Source: Microbaculum marinum
GTDB taxonomy: Bacteria > Pseudomonadota > Alphaproteobacteria > Rhizobiales > Tepidamorphaceae
DNA: 64,000 nucleotides
Strand: one strand, 5' to 3'
NCBI RefSeq assembly: GCF_042646165.1
Contig: NZ_JBHRTC010000004.1
The stretch's first letter is position 1; each line of letters begins with the position of its first letter. The translations under genes were made by a program, and so were the position numbers. This document shows, piece by piece, positions 49,530-58,627 of the stretch. The notes under the pieces were generated by a model, which saw only the letters and a list, made by a program, of their open reading frames with translations, did not search any database and had not been told where the DNA came from.

Positions 49530-49632
49530 AGACGCTAGCGTCCGAGACGCGAGCCGTTGGCTCGCTCCTCACCATGAGGATTTTTCTCTGAGCCTGATCC
49601 TCATCCTGAGGAGCCGCCGAAGGCGGCGTCTC
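49530..49632 (+). repeat. Dispersed repeat with CTCATCCTGAGGAGC core
   Basis: Contains GAGACGCTAGCGTCCGAGAC, CTCCTCACCATGAGGA and CCTCATCCTGAGGAGCC, short inverted repeats that are common in Rhizobiales intergenic DNA. A decayed relative is at 19,017. The rest of the stretch up to 49,900 holds only fragments such as CCGGGATGACGCGAG. Confidence 0.6.
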
Positions 49633-49903
49633 CCCCGGGTCCGCGCTGAAGCGCGGCCCGAGGGCGGGCTCCGGATCGAGGCCGCTGCCCTTGCATCCAT
49701 CACCGTCCAGGCTTCAGCGCTCAGAGCCGGGATCGCAGAGCCACTGCGCCCTTCGTGGCTCCCCGATCCCGGATAGCCGCCGAGACATCGGATGTTTCCG
49801 ATGTCTCGATTCGACGAGGACATCGGGAGCACCCGTTTCCGGGGTGCGGGTTCCGGGATGACGCGAGCGACTTAAGACCCAGGTTCCAGCCGCACGACGG
49901 GCG

Positions 49904-50056
49904 CCCACCTCTCCCGTGGGGAGAGGTCGGCACCGGAGGTGCCGGGTGAGGGGTTCGGGCGACAGCCGCATTCCTCGACGCCCCCTCACCCGCTCGCTTC
50001 GCGTCGACCCCGGATCAGGTCCGGGGCAGGCTCTCTCCCCGCCGGGGAGAGGTGGG
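49904..50056 (+). repeat. 153-bp palindromic element
   Basis: The ends CCCACCTCTCCC and GGGGAGAGGTGGG are inverted copies, and inside are GGTGAGGGGTTCG and CCCCCTCACCCGCTC, so the whole element can fold into one long imperfect hairpin. It has the size and shape of a small non-autonomous palindromic repeat. There is no coding potential. Confidence 0.75.
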
Positions 50057-50121
50057 TGCTTGCGGCGACTGCCAGAGCACACGAAGACCACCTTCCCGCC
50101 TGGAACACCGGAGCTCACCCC

Positions 50122-50328
50122 ATGCCCCGCCTGGCCGAGGACCGGCTGGCGCTGGTGCGCCAGCTTTACGAAGCCTCCGAACTCACCATCGCCGAGATCG
50201 CCATCGTGGCCGCGGGAACGAGGGGGCGGGCCGCGCGTTGGTGTCCGGCGTTTCGGGACGGGCTCTGCTGGCCTGTCGCGACGCGCGTTCGGGCGAGTTG
50301 TACGGTCCGCCGGGGAGGATCCCGGTGA
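50122..50328 (+). pseudogene. Degenerate HTH-type ORF fragment
   Basis: The first 30 codons (MPRLAEDRLALVRQLYEASE LTIAEIA) look like the start of a small helix-turn-helix protein in which IAEIA would open the recognition unit. After codon 29 the sequence becomes GTRGRAARW and loses any resemblance. This is probably the 5' remnant of a gene disrupted by the neighbouring repeats. No intact continuation is found in the other two frames. Low certainty. Confidence 0.35.
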
Positions 50329-50461
50329 AGGGCCGGGACGGCGACGCCGGATGCGGGCGCGCCCGGGTGGAGATCCGGGGACGTTTACCGATTGGGGTCA
50401 ATTTTGCGGCATGGTCGGGCCGGGCGCGGCCGATACGGCCGCAGGAAGAGGAGAATTGCAG

Positions 50462-50848
50462 ATGAGGCGCGCGCGTACGATTGCCGTCGGCGGGACACTC
50501 GCCGCACTGGCCGCCGGGATCGCCGGCTGTGCGGACAGGGGCACCTATGTCGGCCCGCCCGGCCAGCCCCAGCCGATGAGCATCGAGGGCGAATGGATCG
50601 GCGCCGACGGCGCCTCGGTGTCGCGGTTTGCCGGCGGTACCTTCACCACATCGATGATCTCCACCGGCGAGATCCTCGCCAACGGCAGCTACCGGATGAC
50701 GGCGCCGCAGACGGTGTCGATCTCGATGCACTCGGTGGTGCGGCAGACGACCAGCACGGTGACCTGCGCCGTCGCCTCGGCCGTGCAGATGATGTGCACC
50801 GCCCAGGACGGCCGCCAGTTCTCGCTGACCCGCCGCGCGGCGGGATAG
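50462..50848 (+). CDS. omp10: Omp10-like outer-membrane lipoprotein
   Basis: A 128-residue protein. The N-terminus MRRARTIAVGGTLAALAAGIAGC is a lipoprotein signal with lipobox GIAGC. The mature part (IEGEWIGADGASVSRFAGGTF, ILANGSYRMTAPQTVSISM, VRQTTSTVTCAV and FSLTRRAAG) follows the Brucella Omp10 pattern closely. It is probably anchored in the outer membrane; its molecular role is unknown. GGAGAA lies before the ATG at 50462. Confidence 0.85.
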   Translation: MRRARTIAVGGTLAALAAGIAGCADRGTYVGPPGQPQPMSIEGEWIGADGASVSRFAGGTFTTSMISTGEILANGSYRMTAPQTVSISMHSVVRQTTSTVTCAVASAVQMMCTAQDGRQFSLTRRAAG

Positions 50849-50870
50849 CGGGGCCCGGCACTGCCGGCGG

Positions 50871-52022
50871 TCAGACGACGGTGAAGGTCGAGACGCCGGC
50901 CAGGCGGGCGGCGAGCTCGGGGCTGGCGGCGGAGACGGCGTCGATGTCGTCGCCGGCCAGCACCAAAAGCTGCGTCGCCTCGATGGCGCGCACGCGCGCG
51001 TCGATCTGGTCGAGGTTGCGGGCATGCACCTCGCCGAAATGCTCGCCGTGAGCCAGCTCGGTGATCTCGCCGCGGTGGTCGATCGACACCTTGCCCGAGA
51101 CGACGAAGAAGATCGCCCGCGGCACCTGGCCGCGCGGCACGACGATCTCGCCCGCCTCGACGGCCTTGGCCCTGAGCTTCGGCACGATGTCGGCGAGCGT
51201 CGCGGCATCCAGCGTCGAGAAGGCCGGCAGCCGCGCGACCATGCCCCAGGTGACGACGAAGGCGCGCCGCCGGATCACCTCGATGAAGGCGGTGGCGAAG
51301 ATGCCGACCGGCAGCGCCAGCATGAGGATGCCGGCGATCATGGTGAAGCCGCCGATGATCTGGCCGATCGAGGTGACCGGCACGACGTCGCCGTAGCCGA
51401 CCGTGGTGATGGTGGCGACCGCCCACCACATCGCCTCGGGGATCGAGCCGAACTTGTCGGGCTGCACCGCGCCCTCGGCCGCGTACATCGCCGAGGCGGC
51501 GATGACGATGCCGCCGCACAGCACCACGAAGCAGGCGACGAGGCCGTGGCGCTCGGCGCGGATCGCCTCGACCAGCGACGACAGGCCGGGCGAATAGCGG
51601 GCGAGCTTGAGGAAGCGCAGCAGCCGCAGCATCGCCAGCGCCCGCATGTCGGTGCCGGCGACGTGGACGACGAAGAACGGCACCAGCGCGATCAGGTCGA
51701 TCAGTGCGGCGGGGGTGACGACGTAGCGCATCCGCGCCCGCCACGGCGACATGCCGCGGTAGTGCGGGCTTTCCACGCAGGCCCACAGCCGCGCCACGTA
51801 CTCGACGCCGAACACGATCAGCGACACCGCCTCGATGACCCGGAAGTCGGCGGGAAACAGCCAGGACAGCTTGCGGTCGGTATAGAGGATCGCCGTCACC
51901 ACGTTGATGACGATCACGGCGACGATGATCCGGTAGACGGCGCGCGCCACCCGGTCGTCGGGATCCTCGCGCTCGAGGATCGCGTAGACCCGGCGCCGAA
52001 GCGGATCGGCGGTGCCGCTCAT
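50871..52022 (-). CDS. Potassium channel with cyclic-nucleotide-binding-like domain (1)
   Basis: A 383-residue protein with six helices. S4 is MRALAMLRLLRFLKLARYSPGL and the pore filter is TITTVGYGDVVPV. After S6, a short linker leads to a cyclic-nucleotide-binding-like domain (IVVPRGQVPRAIFFVVSGKVSIDHRGEIT ... LAHGEHFGEV). This is the MloK1-type prokaryotic CNG channel layout. The phosphate-binding loop is shortened (GEHFGEVHARN) and lacks the usual RTA arginine, so cAMP binding is uncertain. It is divergent from the subtilisin gene. Confidence 0.9.
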   Translation of the reverse strand: MSGTADPLRRRVYAILEREDPDDRVARAVYRIIVAVIVINVVTAILYTDRKLSWLFPADFRVIEAVSLIVFGVEYVARLWACVESPHYRGMSPWRARMRYVVTPAALIDLIALVPFFVVHVAGTDMRALAMLRLLRFLKLARYSPGLSSLVEAIRAERHGLVACFVVLCGGIVIAASAMYAAEGAVQPDKFGSIPEAMWWAVATITTVGYGDVVPVTSIGQIIGGFTMIAGILMLALPVGIFATAFIEVIRRRAFVVTWGMVARLPAFSTLDAATLADIVPKLRAKAVEAGEIVVPRGQVPRAIFFVVSGKVSIDHRGEITELAHGEHFGEVHARNLDQIDARVRAIEATQLLVLAGDDIDAVSAASPELAARLAGVSTFTVV

Positions 52023-52263
52023 GATCCTGCCATTGGTCGCTGCCCCCGCGAATCAGGCGACGATGATAGGCCCGCGCGGCCCGGCGACGAACGGGTTCTT
52101 TCAGCCGGTCCGATGCCGCCGGCCACGAGGCAGCCCGGCCTTGCATCCGCCGCCGGCAGGCCGCTAAGGTCGGCGCTCGCGGGCAGCCGGCGCGCGTGTA
52201 CCGGCGGATGCCGGACAGCCCTGCGCCGGCCCCCGTCGCACCGGCTGCCGGGCGGGCCATAGA

Positions 52264-52320
52264 GGCCAGTCATCCGGGCCAGTCATCCGGGGCCAGTCGT
52301 CCGGCGCCAGTCGTCCGGGG
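52264..52320 (+). repeat. Short 14-bp tandem repeat upstream of the protease gene
   Basis: Four imperfect copies of GGCCAGTCATCCGG (later copies GGCCAGTCGTCCGG). The gap 52,023-52,358 otherwise shows no gene; it must hold the divergent promoters. Confidence 0.7.
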
Positions 52321-52358
52321 CCCCACCCTGCCCCGCCATCCTGACCATGGGGGACCCA

Positions 52359-53879
52359 ATGCACCTGCCGACCACCTTCGCCGCGTTCGCAGCCGCCGCC
52401 GTTTCCGCCGTGCTGGCATGCGGGGGCGCCGCCAACGCACAGACCGCCCTCACCCGCGACGGCCTCGAGGTCGCCGCACCGGCGCAGGCGCCGTCGCCGG
52501 CCGCGGCGCTGCGCACGCGCGACAGCGTCCGCGTCATCGTCGGCCTCGCCCCGCCGCGCCCCGAAGCGGGCCGTCCGAATGCACCCGCCACCCGGGCGGC
52601 GATCGCCAGCCTGCAGACGGACGTCATCGCCCGCGCCTTCGGGACCGTCCGGGCGACGACCGCCGGCGGGACACCTTACGCCATCCGGAGAATGACGAGC
52701 ATCGCCGCCTTCGCCGCAACCGTCGGCGAGGCCGAACTGGAGCGGCTCGAGGCCGAGCCGCGGGTCGACAGCATCAGCCTCGACCGGAAGGTCTATCCCC
52801 GGCTCGACCAGTCGACGGCGCTGATCCAAATGCCCCGGGCGTGGAAGGCTCCGACGAAGGCGCGCGGCGGCGGCCACGCGGTGGCGATCGTCGATACCGG
52901 CGTCAACCTGCACCACCCGTTCCTGAAGCCGAAGCGGATCATCGCGCAGGCCTGCTTCTCGGGCTATGCCAACCCCGAGCTCAGCTTCTGCCCGAACGGC
53001 GGACCGGTGCAGATCGGCGGCAAGTCGGGCGGCAACTGCCCGATGGACTACGACGACGGCTGCGACCACGGCACCCACGTCGCCGGCATCGCCGCCGGCT
53101 TCAACACGGACCGGGCCGCCGGCGGACCCAAGAAGGGCGTCGCCTACCAGTCCCGCATCATCGCCGTGCAGGTGTTCCAGAAGGACGAGGACGAGGACGA
53201 GGAGGATCCGGACATCAGCGCCTCGGGCGACGACATCCTCGCCGCGCTCGACTGGCTGTACACGAACCGCGCCGAGTTCGAGGTGCCGCTGGAGGCGATC
53301 AACATGAGCATCGGCGGCCTCGCTCCCGAATTCGGCGATTGCAGCGACGCCATTCCGCCGATCTCGCAGGTCATCAAGCGGCTGCGCAAGGCCGGCATCG
53401 CGACGGTGATCTCGTCGGGCAACGAAGGCTACATCAACGCCGTCGTCTGGCCGGCGTGCATCCGCGCGGCGGTGACTGTCGGCGCCACAACCAAGGCGAC
53501 GGCCGCCGAGCCGGAGCGCATCGCCAGCTATTCCAACACCGGCAAGCTGCTCGACCTGCTGGCGCCCGGCGGCGACTACCGGTACCCGGTGGACGCGGAC
53601 TTCCCGCGCGAGATCCTGTCGTCGGTTCCCGGCAAGCGCTACGAGGGATTCCAGGGCACCTCGATGGCCGCCCCCCACATTGCCGGCGTGTTCACCGCGA
53701 TCCGCTCGGTCGAGGGCTGCGAAGCAACCGGCGTCGGCAAGATCCTGAAGGCGCTGAAGAGGACCGGCAAGCGGGTGCCGGACGTCGTCTACAAGACGAA
53801 GAAGCGCGCCAACGTGGCGCGGGCGCTGCGCCGGCTCGACTGCGCCGCCCCGGCAAGCCGGACCGCCGCCGCCCGGTAG
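52359..53879 (+). CDS. Secreted subtilisin-like serine protease (S8)
   Basis: A 506-residue protein. An N-terminal signal peptide (TTFAAFAAAAVSAVLACGGAANA) is followed by a propeptide-like region (SVRVIVGL ... VDSISLDRKVYP). The catalytic triad is D179 (AIVDTGVN), H237 (DHGTHVAGI) and S435 (GTSMAAPH), with the oxyanion Asn in SSGNEGY. Six or more cysteines suggest disulfides. An acidic insertion (DEDEDEEDPD) lies near 270. ATG 52359 has GGGGGA just upstream; ATG 52347 is an alternative. It is convergent with the second channel gene. Confidence 0.93.
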   Translation: MHLPTTFAAFAAAAVSAVLACGGAANAQTALTRDGLEVAAPAQAPSPAAALRTRDSVRVIVGLAPPRPEAGRPNAPATRAAIASLQTDVIARAFGTVRATTAGGTPYAIRRMTSIAAFAATVGEAELERLEAEPRVDSISLDRKVYPRLDQSTALIQMPRAWKAPTKARGGGHAVAIVDTGVNLHHPFLKPKRIIAQACFSGYANPELSFCPNGGPVQIGGKSGGNCPMDYDDGCDHGTHVAGIAAGFNTDRAAGGPKKGVAYQSRIIAVQVFQKDEDEDEEDPDISASGDDILAALDWLYTNRAEFEVPLEAINMSIGGLAPEFGDCSDAIPPISQVIKRLRKAGIATVISSGNEGYINAVVWPACIRAAVTVGATTKATAAEPERIASYSNTGKLLDLLAPGGDYRYPVDADFPREILSSVPGKRYEGFQGTSMAAPHIAGVFTAIRSVEGCEATGVGKILKALKRTGKRVPDVVYKTKKRANVARALRRLDCAAPASRTAAAR

Positions 53880-53909
53880 CAATGGCGCTTGCGCCGGCGC
53901 CCCTGCAGA

Positions 53910-55193
53910 TCAGCCGCCGGGCTCCTCCGGCCCGGCGCCGAGCTCCTCGGCGATGATGTCGCCGCCGCGCACGACGCGCTCCCGGCCGAGCCGCGCATCG
54001 GCGATCTTGCGGATGCGTTGGCCGATGTCGGGGTTGCGCTCCAGCAGGACGTGGAAGTCGTCGGCCGACAGCACCAGCAGGTTGACGCGGGTGACGGCGA
54101 CGACGGTGGCGGAGCGGCGCGACTTCTTCAGGACCGCAATCTCGCCGAAGAAATCGCCGGCGCCGAGCCTGACGGTGGAGTCCTTCAGGTCGAGCTGGAC
54201 CTCGCCGCTGGCGATGAAATACATCGCCTCGGCGACCTCGCCGCGCCGCACCACGGTGCTGCCCGGAGGCAGCGTGCGCGCCTTCAGCAGGTTCATGATC
54301 TCGGCGATCTCGGAGGCGTTGAGCGTCGCAAACAGCGGCACCCGGGCGACCATGCCCCAGTTCACCACGAACTCGCGGCGGTGCACCTCCTGGACGAAGG
54401 CAGTCGCCACGATGCCGAGCGGCAGCGCGAACATCGCCAGGCCGAACAGCATGATGACGCCACCGAGGACGCGGCCACCGGGGGTCAGCGGCACGACGTC
54501 GCCGTAGCCGACCGTGGTCAGCGTCACCACCGCCCACCACAGCGCCTGCGGGATCGAGCCGAACGCATCGGGCTGGGCGTTGCGCTCCACCGCGTACATG
54601 ACGGCGGCGGCCACCAGCACCATCCCGGCCATGATGATCAGGCTGGCGGCCAGCGCCCGCCATTCCGTCCTGACGGCGCGCACCAGGCTGCGCAGGCCGG
54701 TCGAATAACGGGCCAGCTTGAAGAACCGCACCAGCCGGAAGACGCGCAGGAGGCGCAGGTCCACCGGCACGATGAAGGACAGGTAGAAAGGCAGGATCGC
54801 CAGGAGATCGATGAGCGCGTAGGGCGTCAGCGCGTATTTCAGCCGCGCCCTGCCGGGCGGCATCGCCGAATACGGCATGTGCTCCGGTGCCACCCAGAGC
54901 CGCACGACGTACTCGATGGTGAAGATCGCCACCGAGACCAGCTCGATGACGGCGAACAGGCGGTGGTACTCGGCATCGAGCGCGGGCACGGTCTCGAAGC
55001 AGACGGCGGCGACGTTGACGCAGATCAGCACGATCAGCGCCGCGTCGACGAGCTTCGGCAGAAGCCGGTCGGTCGGTCCCTCCTCGATGATGTCGTAGGC
55101 CGCCTTGCGGGGCGTCCTGGCGACCGCAGCGGCGTGCCGCCCCCTGCCGCGCGTCCGTCCGGAGGCGAAGATCGCGGCAAACCAGCCGATCAC
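53910..55193 (-). CDS. Potassium channel with cyclic-nucleotide-binding-like domain (2)
   Basis: A 427-residue protein. S4 is LRLLRVFRLVRFFKLARYSTGL and the filter is TLTTVGYGDVVPL. The C-terminal binding-like domain is more complete than in paralogue 1: VVRRGEVAEAMYFIASGEV and DFFGEIAVLKKSRRSATVVAV, with the FGEIAxL...RRSATV phosphate-binding cassette and its Arg. Cyclic nucleotide control is therefore more plausible here. The gene starts 17 bases after the KefB-like stop and is in the same operon. Confidence 0.92.
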   Translation of the reverse strand: MIGWFAAIFASGRTRGRGRHAAAVARTPRKAAYDIIEEGPTDRLLPKLVDAALIVLICVNVAAVCFETVPALDAEYHRLFAVIELVSVAIFTIEYVVRLWVAPEHMPYSAMPPGRARLKYALTPYALIDLLAILPFYLSFIVPVDLRLLRVFRLVRFFKLARYSTGLRSLVRAVRTEWRALAASLIIMAGMVLVAAAVMYAVERNAQPDAFGSIPQALWWAVVTLTTVGYGDVVPLTPGGRVLGGVIMLFGLAMFALPLGIVATAFVQEVHRREFVVNWGMVARVPLFATLNASEIAEIMNLLKARTLPPGSTVVRRGEVAEAMYFIASGEVQLDLKDSTVRLGAGDFFGEIAVLKKSRRSATVVAVTRVNLLVLSADDFHVLLERNPDIGQRIRKIADARLGRERVVRGGDIIAEELGAGPEEPGG

Positions 55194-55210
55194 TGTCCGC
55201 CTCCCGGCAT

Positions 55211-56941
55211 TCAGCCCTCCTCGGCCTCGAGCTTGAGGAGTTCCTGCTCGCGCTCCTGCTCGACGCGCCGCGAGACCGCGTCGTCCGGGTAGCCGAGGCC
55301 GGCCAGGACGCGGCCGGCAAGCTGCAGGCTGCCCTCGACCGCCTCCGGCACGACCGCCTCGGCACCGAGCCGGCGGAGGGCCCTGGCATGGTCGGCATCG
55401 CGGGCGCGGGCGTAGACCGGGGCGTTGGGGCGCCGCCTGCAGGCGGCCCGCACCATCAGTTCGGCATTGTGCGGCGAATCAACGGTCACGATGAAGGCGC
55501 GCGCCCTGTCGGCGCCGGCCCTGTCGAGGATCTCCTCGCGGCCGGCATCGCCGAAGTATATCAGCCGGCCGGCCTTGCGCTCCTGGCCGACGAGCCGGGC
55601 ATCCTGGTCGAGCGCGACGTAGGGAACGTTCTCCGCCTCCAGCACCCGGGCGATGGTCCGCCCGACGCGCCCGAAGCCGCCGATGACGACATGACCGTCA
55701 AGCGCCAGCGGCTCGCGGCCGGGCGTGATCGCGTCGTTCTCGACGGTCTCGAGACGCCGCCCCACGGTCCGGCTCATGCGGGCGAGCAGCGGCGTCATCG
55801 CCATGGTCAGGCTGACCACGACGATCAGGAACTGGCTGGTGCCTGCGGGCAGCAGGCCGTCGGAGCGGGCGAGGGCAAACACCACGAAACCGAATTCGCC
55901 GGCCTGCGACAATAGTATGGCCGCCTCCGCGGCGGTCGCCAGCGGCACGCCGAACATGCGGGCGGAGACGAAGGTGACGGCAGCCTTCAGCGCCACAAGG
56001 CCGAGCACCGCCGGCACGATCCACAGGATCAGGTCGGCGACCACCGCAAGATCTATGCTCATGCCGACCGTGGTGAAGAACAGGCCCAGCAGCAGCCCCT
56101 TGAAGGGGTCCAGATCGACCTCGATCTGGTGGCGGTACTCGCTCTCCGCCAGCAGCAGGCCGGCGAGAAAGGCGCCGAGCTCCGCCGACAGGCCGGCCGC
56201 GTCGGTGCCGATCGCCGCGGCGACGACCGCCAGCAGCACGATCGCCATGATCAGTTCCCGGCTACCAGTCAGCGCCGCCTGGCGCAGCAGCGGCCGAAGC
56301 ACGAAGCGGCCGAGCAGCAGGATCGCCGTCACCGCCACGGCGGCCTCGACGAGCGCGATGCCGACCTCACGGAGGATATCGCCGTCGGGGTCCGACATCA
56401 GCGACACGATGATCAGGGCGGGAACGACCATCAGGTCCTGCATCAGCAGGACCGACAGCGACACCCGTCCGGTGGGGGACGCGAGCCGGCGCTCCTCGAC
56501 CAGCAGCTGCATGACGATCGCCGTCGACGACAGCGCCAGCGCCAGCCCGACGACGATGGCGACCGGCCCCGGCTGCCCCAGAAGGGCGGCCGCCACGGCC
56601 ACCAGCATCATGGTCAGCACCACCTGGAAGGTGCCGACACCCAGCACGTAGCGCTTCATTTCCCAGAGCCGGGCAAAGGACAGCTCGAGGCCGAGCACGA
56701 ACAGCAGGAAGACGACGCCGAACTCGGCGAAGGGCTCCACCTGCTCGGGTTCGCCGATGACCAGGTGGCTGATCAGCGGCACGTCGAACTGCAGGCGGCC
56801 GAATCCGAACGGCCCGACGACGACGCCGGCGACGATGAAGCCGAGCACGGTGCCGAGCCGGAAGCGGTGGAAGATCGGGACGACGACGCCCGCGACGATC
56901 AGGAAGACGAGCGCGTCATGGAGCCAGAGCTGATCTTCCAA
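55211..56941 (-). CDS. KefB/CPA2-type K+/H+ antiporter with RCK domain
   Basis: A 576-residue protein. Twelve or so helices (VLGFIVAGVVVGPFGFG, FAEFGVVFLLFVLGLELS, LSSTAIVMQLL, GFFTTVGMS-like LGLFFTTVGMSIDL) form the CPA2 exchanger, followed by an RCK-N (KTN) domain with VVIGGFGRVGRTIARVLE and YFGDAGREEILDRAG. It ejects K+ or Na+ in exchange for H+, controlled by a nucleotide. No ATG suits the start; a TTG at 56941 with AGGGA nine bases upstream is preferred, and another TTG at 56992 is possible. Confidence 0.9.
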   Translation of the reverse strand: MEDQLWLHDALVFLIVAGVVVPIFHRFRLGTVLGFIVAGVVVGPFGFGRLQFDVPLISHLVIGEPEQVEPFAEFGVVFLLFVLGLELSFARLWEMKRYVLGVGTFQVVLTMMLVAVAAALLGQPGPVAIVVGLALALSSTAIVMQLLVEERRLASPTGRVSLSVLLMQDLMVVPALIIVSLMSDPDGDILREVGIALVEAAVAVTAILLLGRFVLRPLLRQAALTGSRELIMAIVLLAVVAAAIGTDAAGLSAELGAFLAGLLLAESEYRHQIEVDLDPFKGLLLGLFFTTVGMSIDLAVVADLILWIVPAVLGLVALKAAVTFVSARMFGVPLATAAEAAILLSQAGEFGFVVFALARSDGLLPAGTSQFLIVVVSLTMAMTPLLARMSRTVGRRLETVENDAITPGREPLALDGHVVIGGFGRVGRTIARVLEAENVPYVALDQDARLVGQERKAGRLIYFGDAGREEILDRAGADRARAFIVTVDSPHNAELMVRAACRRRPNAPVYARARDADHARALRRLGAEAVVPEAVEGSLQLAGRVLAGLGYPDDAVSRRVEQEREQELLKLEAEEG

Positions 56942-57036
56942 GGCGCAATATCCCTGCTGCCGCGATTCAGATGCCGCCCATATTGCCCGCAATCCGGGCC
57001 TGCGCGAAGCGCAAGGCGCAAACGCCGCCGGACGGG

Positions 57037-57067
57037 CAAGAAAAAGGGGCGCGGAAAACCGCGCCCC
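57037..57067 (-). terminator. Rho-independent terminator of icd
   Basis: On the minus strand a perfect nine-pair stem GGGGCGCGG/CCGCGCCCC with loop TTTT is followed by TTTTT. It lies 27 bases beyond the icd stop. Confidence 0.9.
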
Positions 57068-57094
57068 CGGGGGTGTCGCCGCGAGACGGCGGCG

Positions 57095-58306
57095 TCAGTC
57101 CATCGCCGCCTGCAGGTTCTCGTCGACCTTGTCGAGGAAGCCGGTGGTGGTCAGCCACTTCTGATCCGGGCCGACCAGCAGCGCCAGATCCTTCGTCATG
57201 AACCCGGACTCGACGGTGTCGATGCAGACGGTCTCCAGCGTCCGGGCGAACTTCGCCAGCTCGTCGTTGCCGTCCAGCTTGGCGCGATGGGCGAGGCCGC
57301 GGGTCCAGGCGAAGATCGACGCGATCGAGTTGGTCGAGGTCTCGTTGCCGGCCTGATGCTGCCGGTAGTGACGGGTGACGGTGCCGTGGGCGGCTTCCGC
57401 CTCGACCGTCCTGCCGTCCGGCGTCATCAGCACCGACGTCATCAGACCCAGAGAGCCGAAGCCCTGCGCGACGGTGTCGGACTGCACGTCGCCGTCGTAG
57501 TTCTTGCAGGCCCAGACATAGCCGCCCGACCACTTCATCGCCGCGGCGACCATGTCGTCGATCAGCCGGTGCTCGTAGGTGATGCCCTTGGCCTTGTACT
57601 TGTCGGCGAACTCGGCGTCGAAGATCTCCTGGAACAGGTCCTTGAAGCGCCCGTCATAGGCCTTCAGGATCGTGTTCTTGGTGGACAGGTAGAGCGGGTA
57701 GCCGCGGTTCAGCGCGTAGTTCATCGAGGCGCGGGCGAAGTCGCGGATCGAATCGTCGAGGTTGTACATCGCCATGGCGACGCCGGAGCCCGGCGCGTCG
57801 AACACCTCGCGCTCGATCGTTTCGCCGTCATCGCCGACGAACCGGATCGTCAGCTTGCCCTTGCCCGGGAACAGGAAGTCGGTGGCGCGGTACTGGTCGC
57901 CGAAGGCATGGCGTCCGATGATGATCGGCTGAGTCCAGCCGGGCACCAGCCGGGGCACGTTGTTGCAGATGATCGGCTCGCGGAAGATGACGCCGCCGAG
58001 GATGTTGCGGATCGTGCCGTTCGGCGAGCGGTACATGCGCTTCAGGCCGAATTCCTCGACGCGCGCCTCGTCCGGCGTGATGGTGGCGCACTTGACGCCG
58101 ACGCCGTACTGCTTGATCGCCTCGGCGGCGTCGACCGTCACCTGGTCGTCGGTCTCGTCGCGGTACTCGATCCCGAGGTCGTAGTACTTCAGGTCGATGT
58201 CGAGATAGGGGTGGATCAGCTTGTCCTTGATAAGCTGCCAGATGATGCGGGTCATCTCGTCGCCGTCGAGCTCGACGACCGGATTATCGACCTTGATCTT
58301 CGCCAT
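57095..58306 (-). CDS. icd: NADP-dependent isocitrate dehydrogenase
   Basis: A 403-residue protein of the dimeric eukaryote-like type used by alphaproteobacteria. VVELDGDEMTRIIW, SPNGTIRNILGGVIFREPI with the substrate serine and arginines, KNYDGDVQSDTVAQGFGSLGLMTSVL and EAAHGTVTRHYRQHQAG are all present. It carries out the TCA step from isocitrate to 2-oxoglutarate. Its own terminator follows. Confidence 0.98.
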   Translation of the reverse strand: MAKIKVDNPVVELDGDEMTRIIWQLIKDKLIHPYLDIDLKYYDLGIEYRDETDDQVTVDAAEAIKQYGVGVKCATITPDEARVEEFGLKRMYRSPNGTIRNILGGVIFREPIICNNVPRLVPGWTQPIIIGRHAFGDQYRATDFLFPGKGKLTIRFVGDDGETIEREVFDAPGSGVAMAMYNLDDSIRDFARASMNYALNRGYPLYLSTKNTILKAYDGRFKDLFQEIFDAEFADKYKAKGITYEHRLIDDMVAAAMKWSGGYVWACKNYDGDVQSDTVAQGFGSLGLMTSVLMTPDGRTVEAEAAHGTVTRHYRQHQAGNETSTNSIASIFAWTRGLAHRAKLDGNDELAKFARTLETVCIDTVESGFMTKDLALLVGPDQKWLTTTGFLDKVDENLQAAMD

Positions 58307-58488
58307 GAACTGCGCCTCTTGAATGGGTGTCTGCGAAAGGAATGGAGAGCCGGCGCGAGCGCAAGCCGCGACGCCGGCATCGATGTCGCGGCCCCTATAG
58401 CACTCCGCTTGGAGAGTTTGAAGCCGACGTTGGTCGGATCGCGAGCGCCTGCCGCCCGCCGTGCGGGCGCATGCGGCCCGACGGTCCC

Positions 58489-58598
58489 GGATTACGCTGC
58501 CGCTCCATCCGGGCTACAGGCTGAACCAAGGCACGGGAGGCCTCAGGGAACCGGCCGCCGGGTCGCCGCGGATTGCGCTGCCGCTCCATCCGGGCTAC
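58489..58598 (+). repeat. Two copies of a short intergenic repeat
   Basis: GGATTACGCTGCCGCTCCAT plus CCGGGCTAC (58,489-58,517) and GGATTGCGCTGCCGCTCCAT plus CCGGGCTAC (58,570-58,598) are halves of the CGTAGCCCGG family seen at 21-23 kb. The gap 58,307-58,627 contains no gene; it holds the icd promoter and the upstream region of the methyltransferase gene. Confidence 0.75.
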
Positions 58599-58627
58599 GG
58601 GCTGTGCAATCCAGCCGAAGACCGCCA

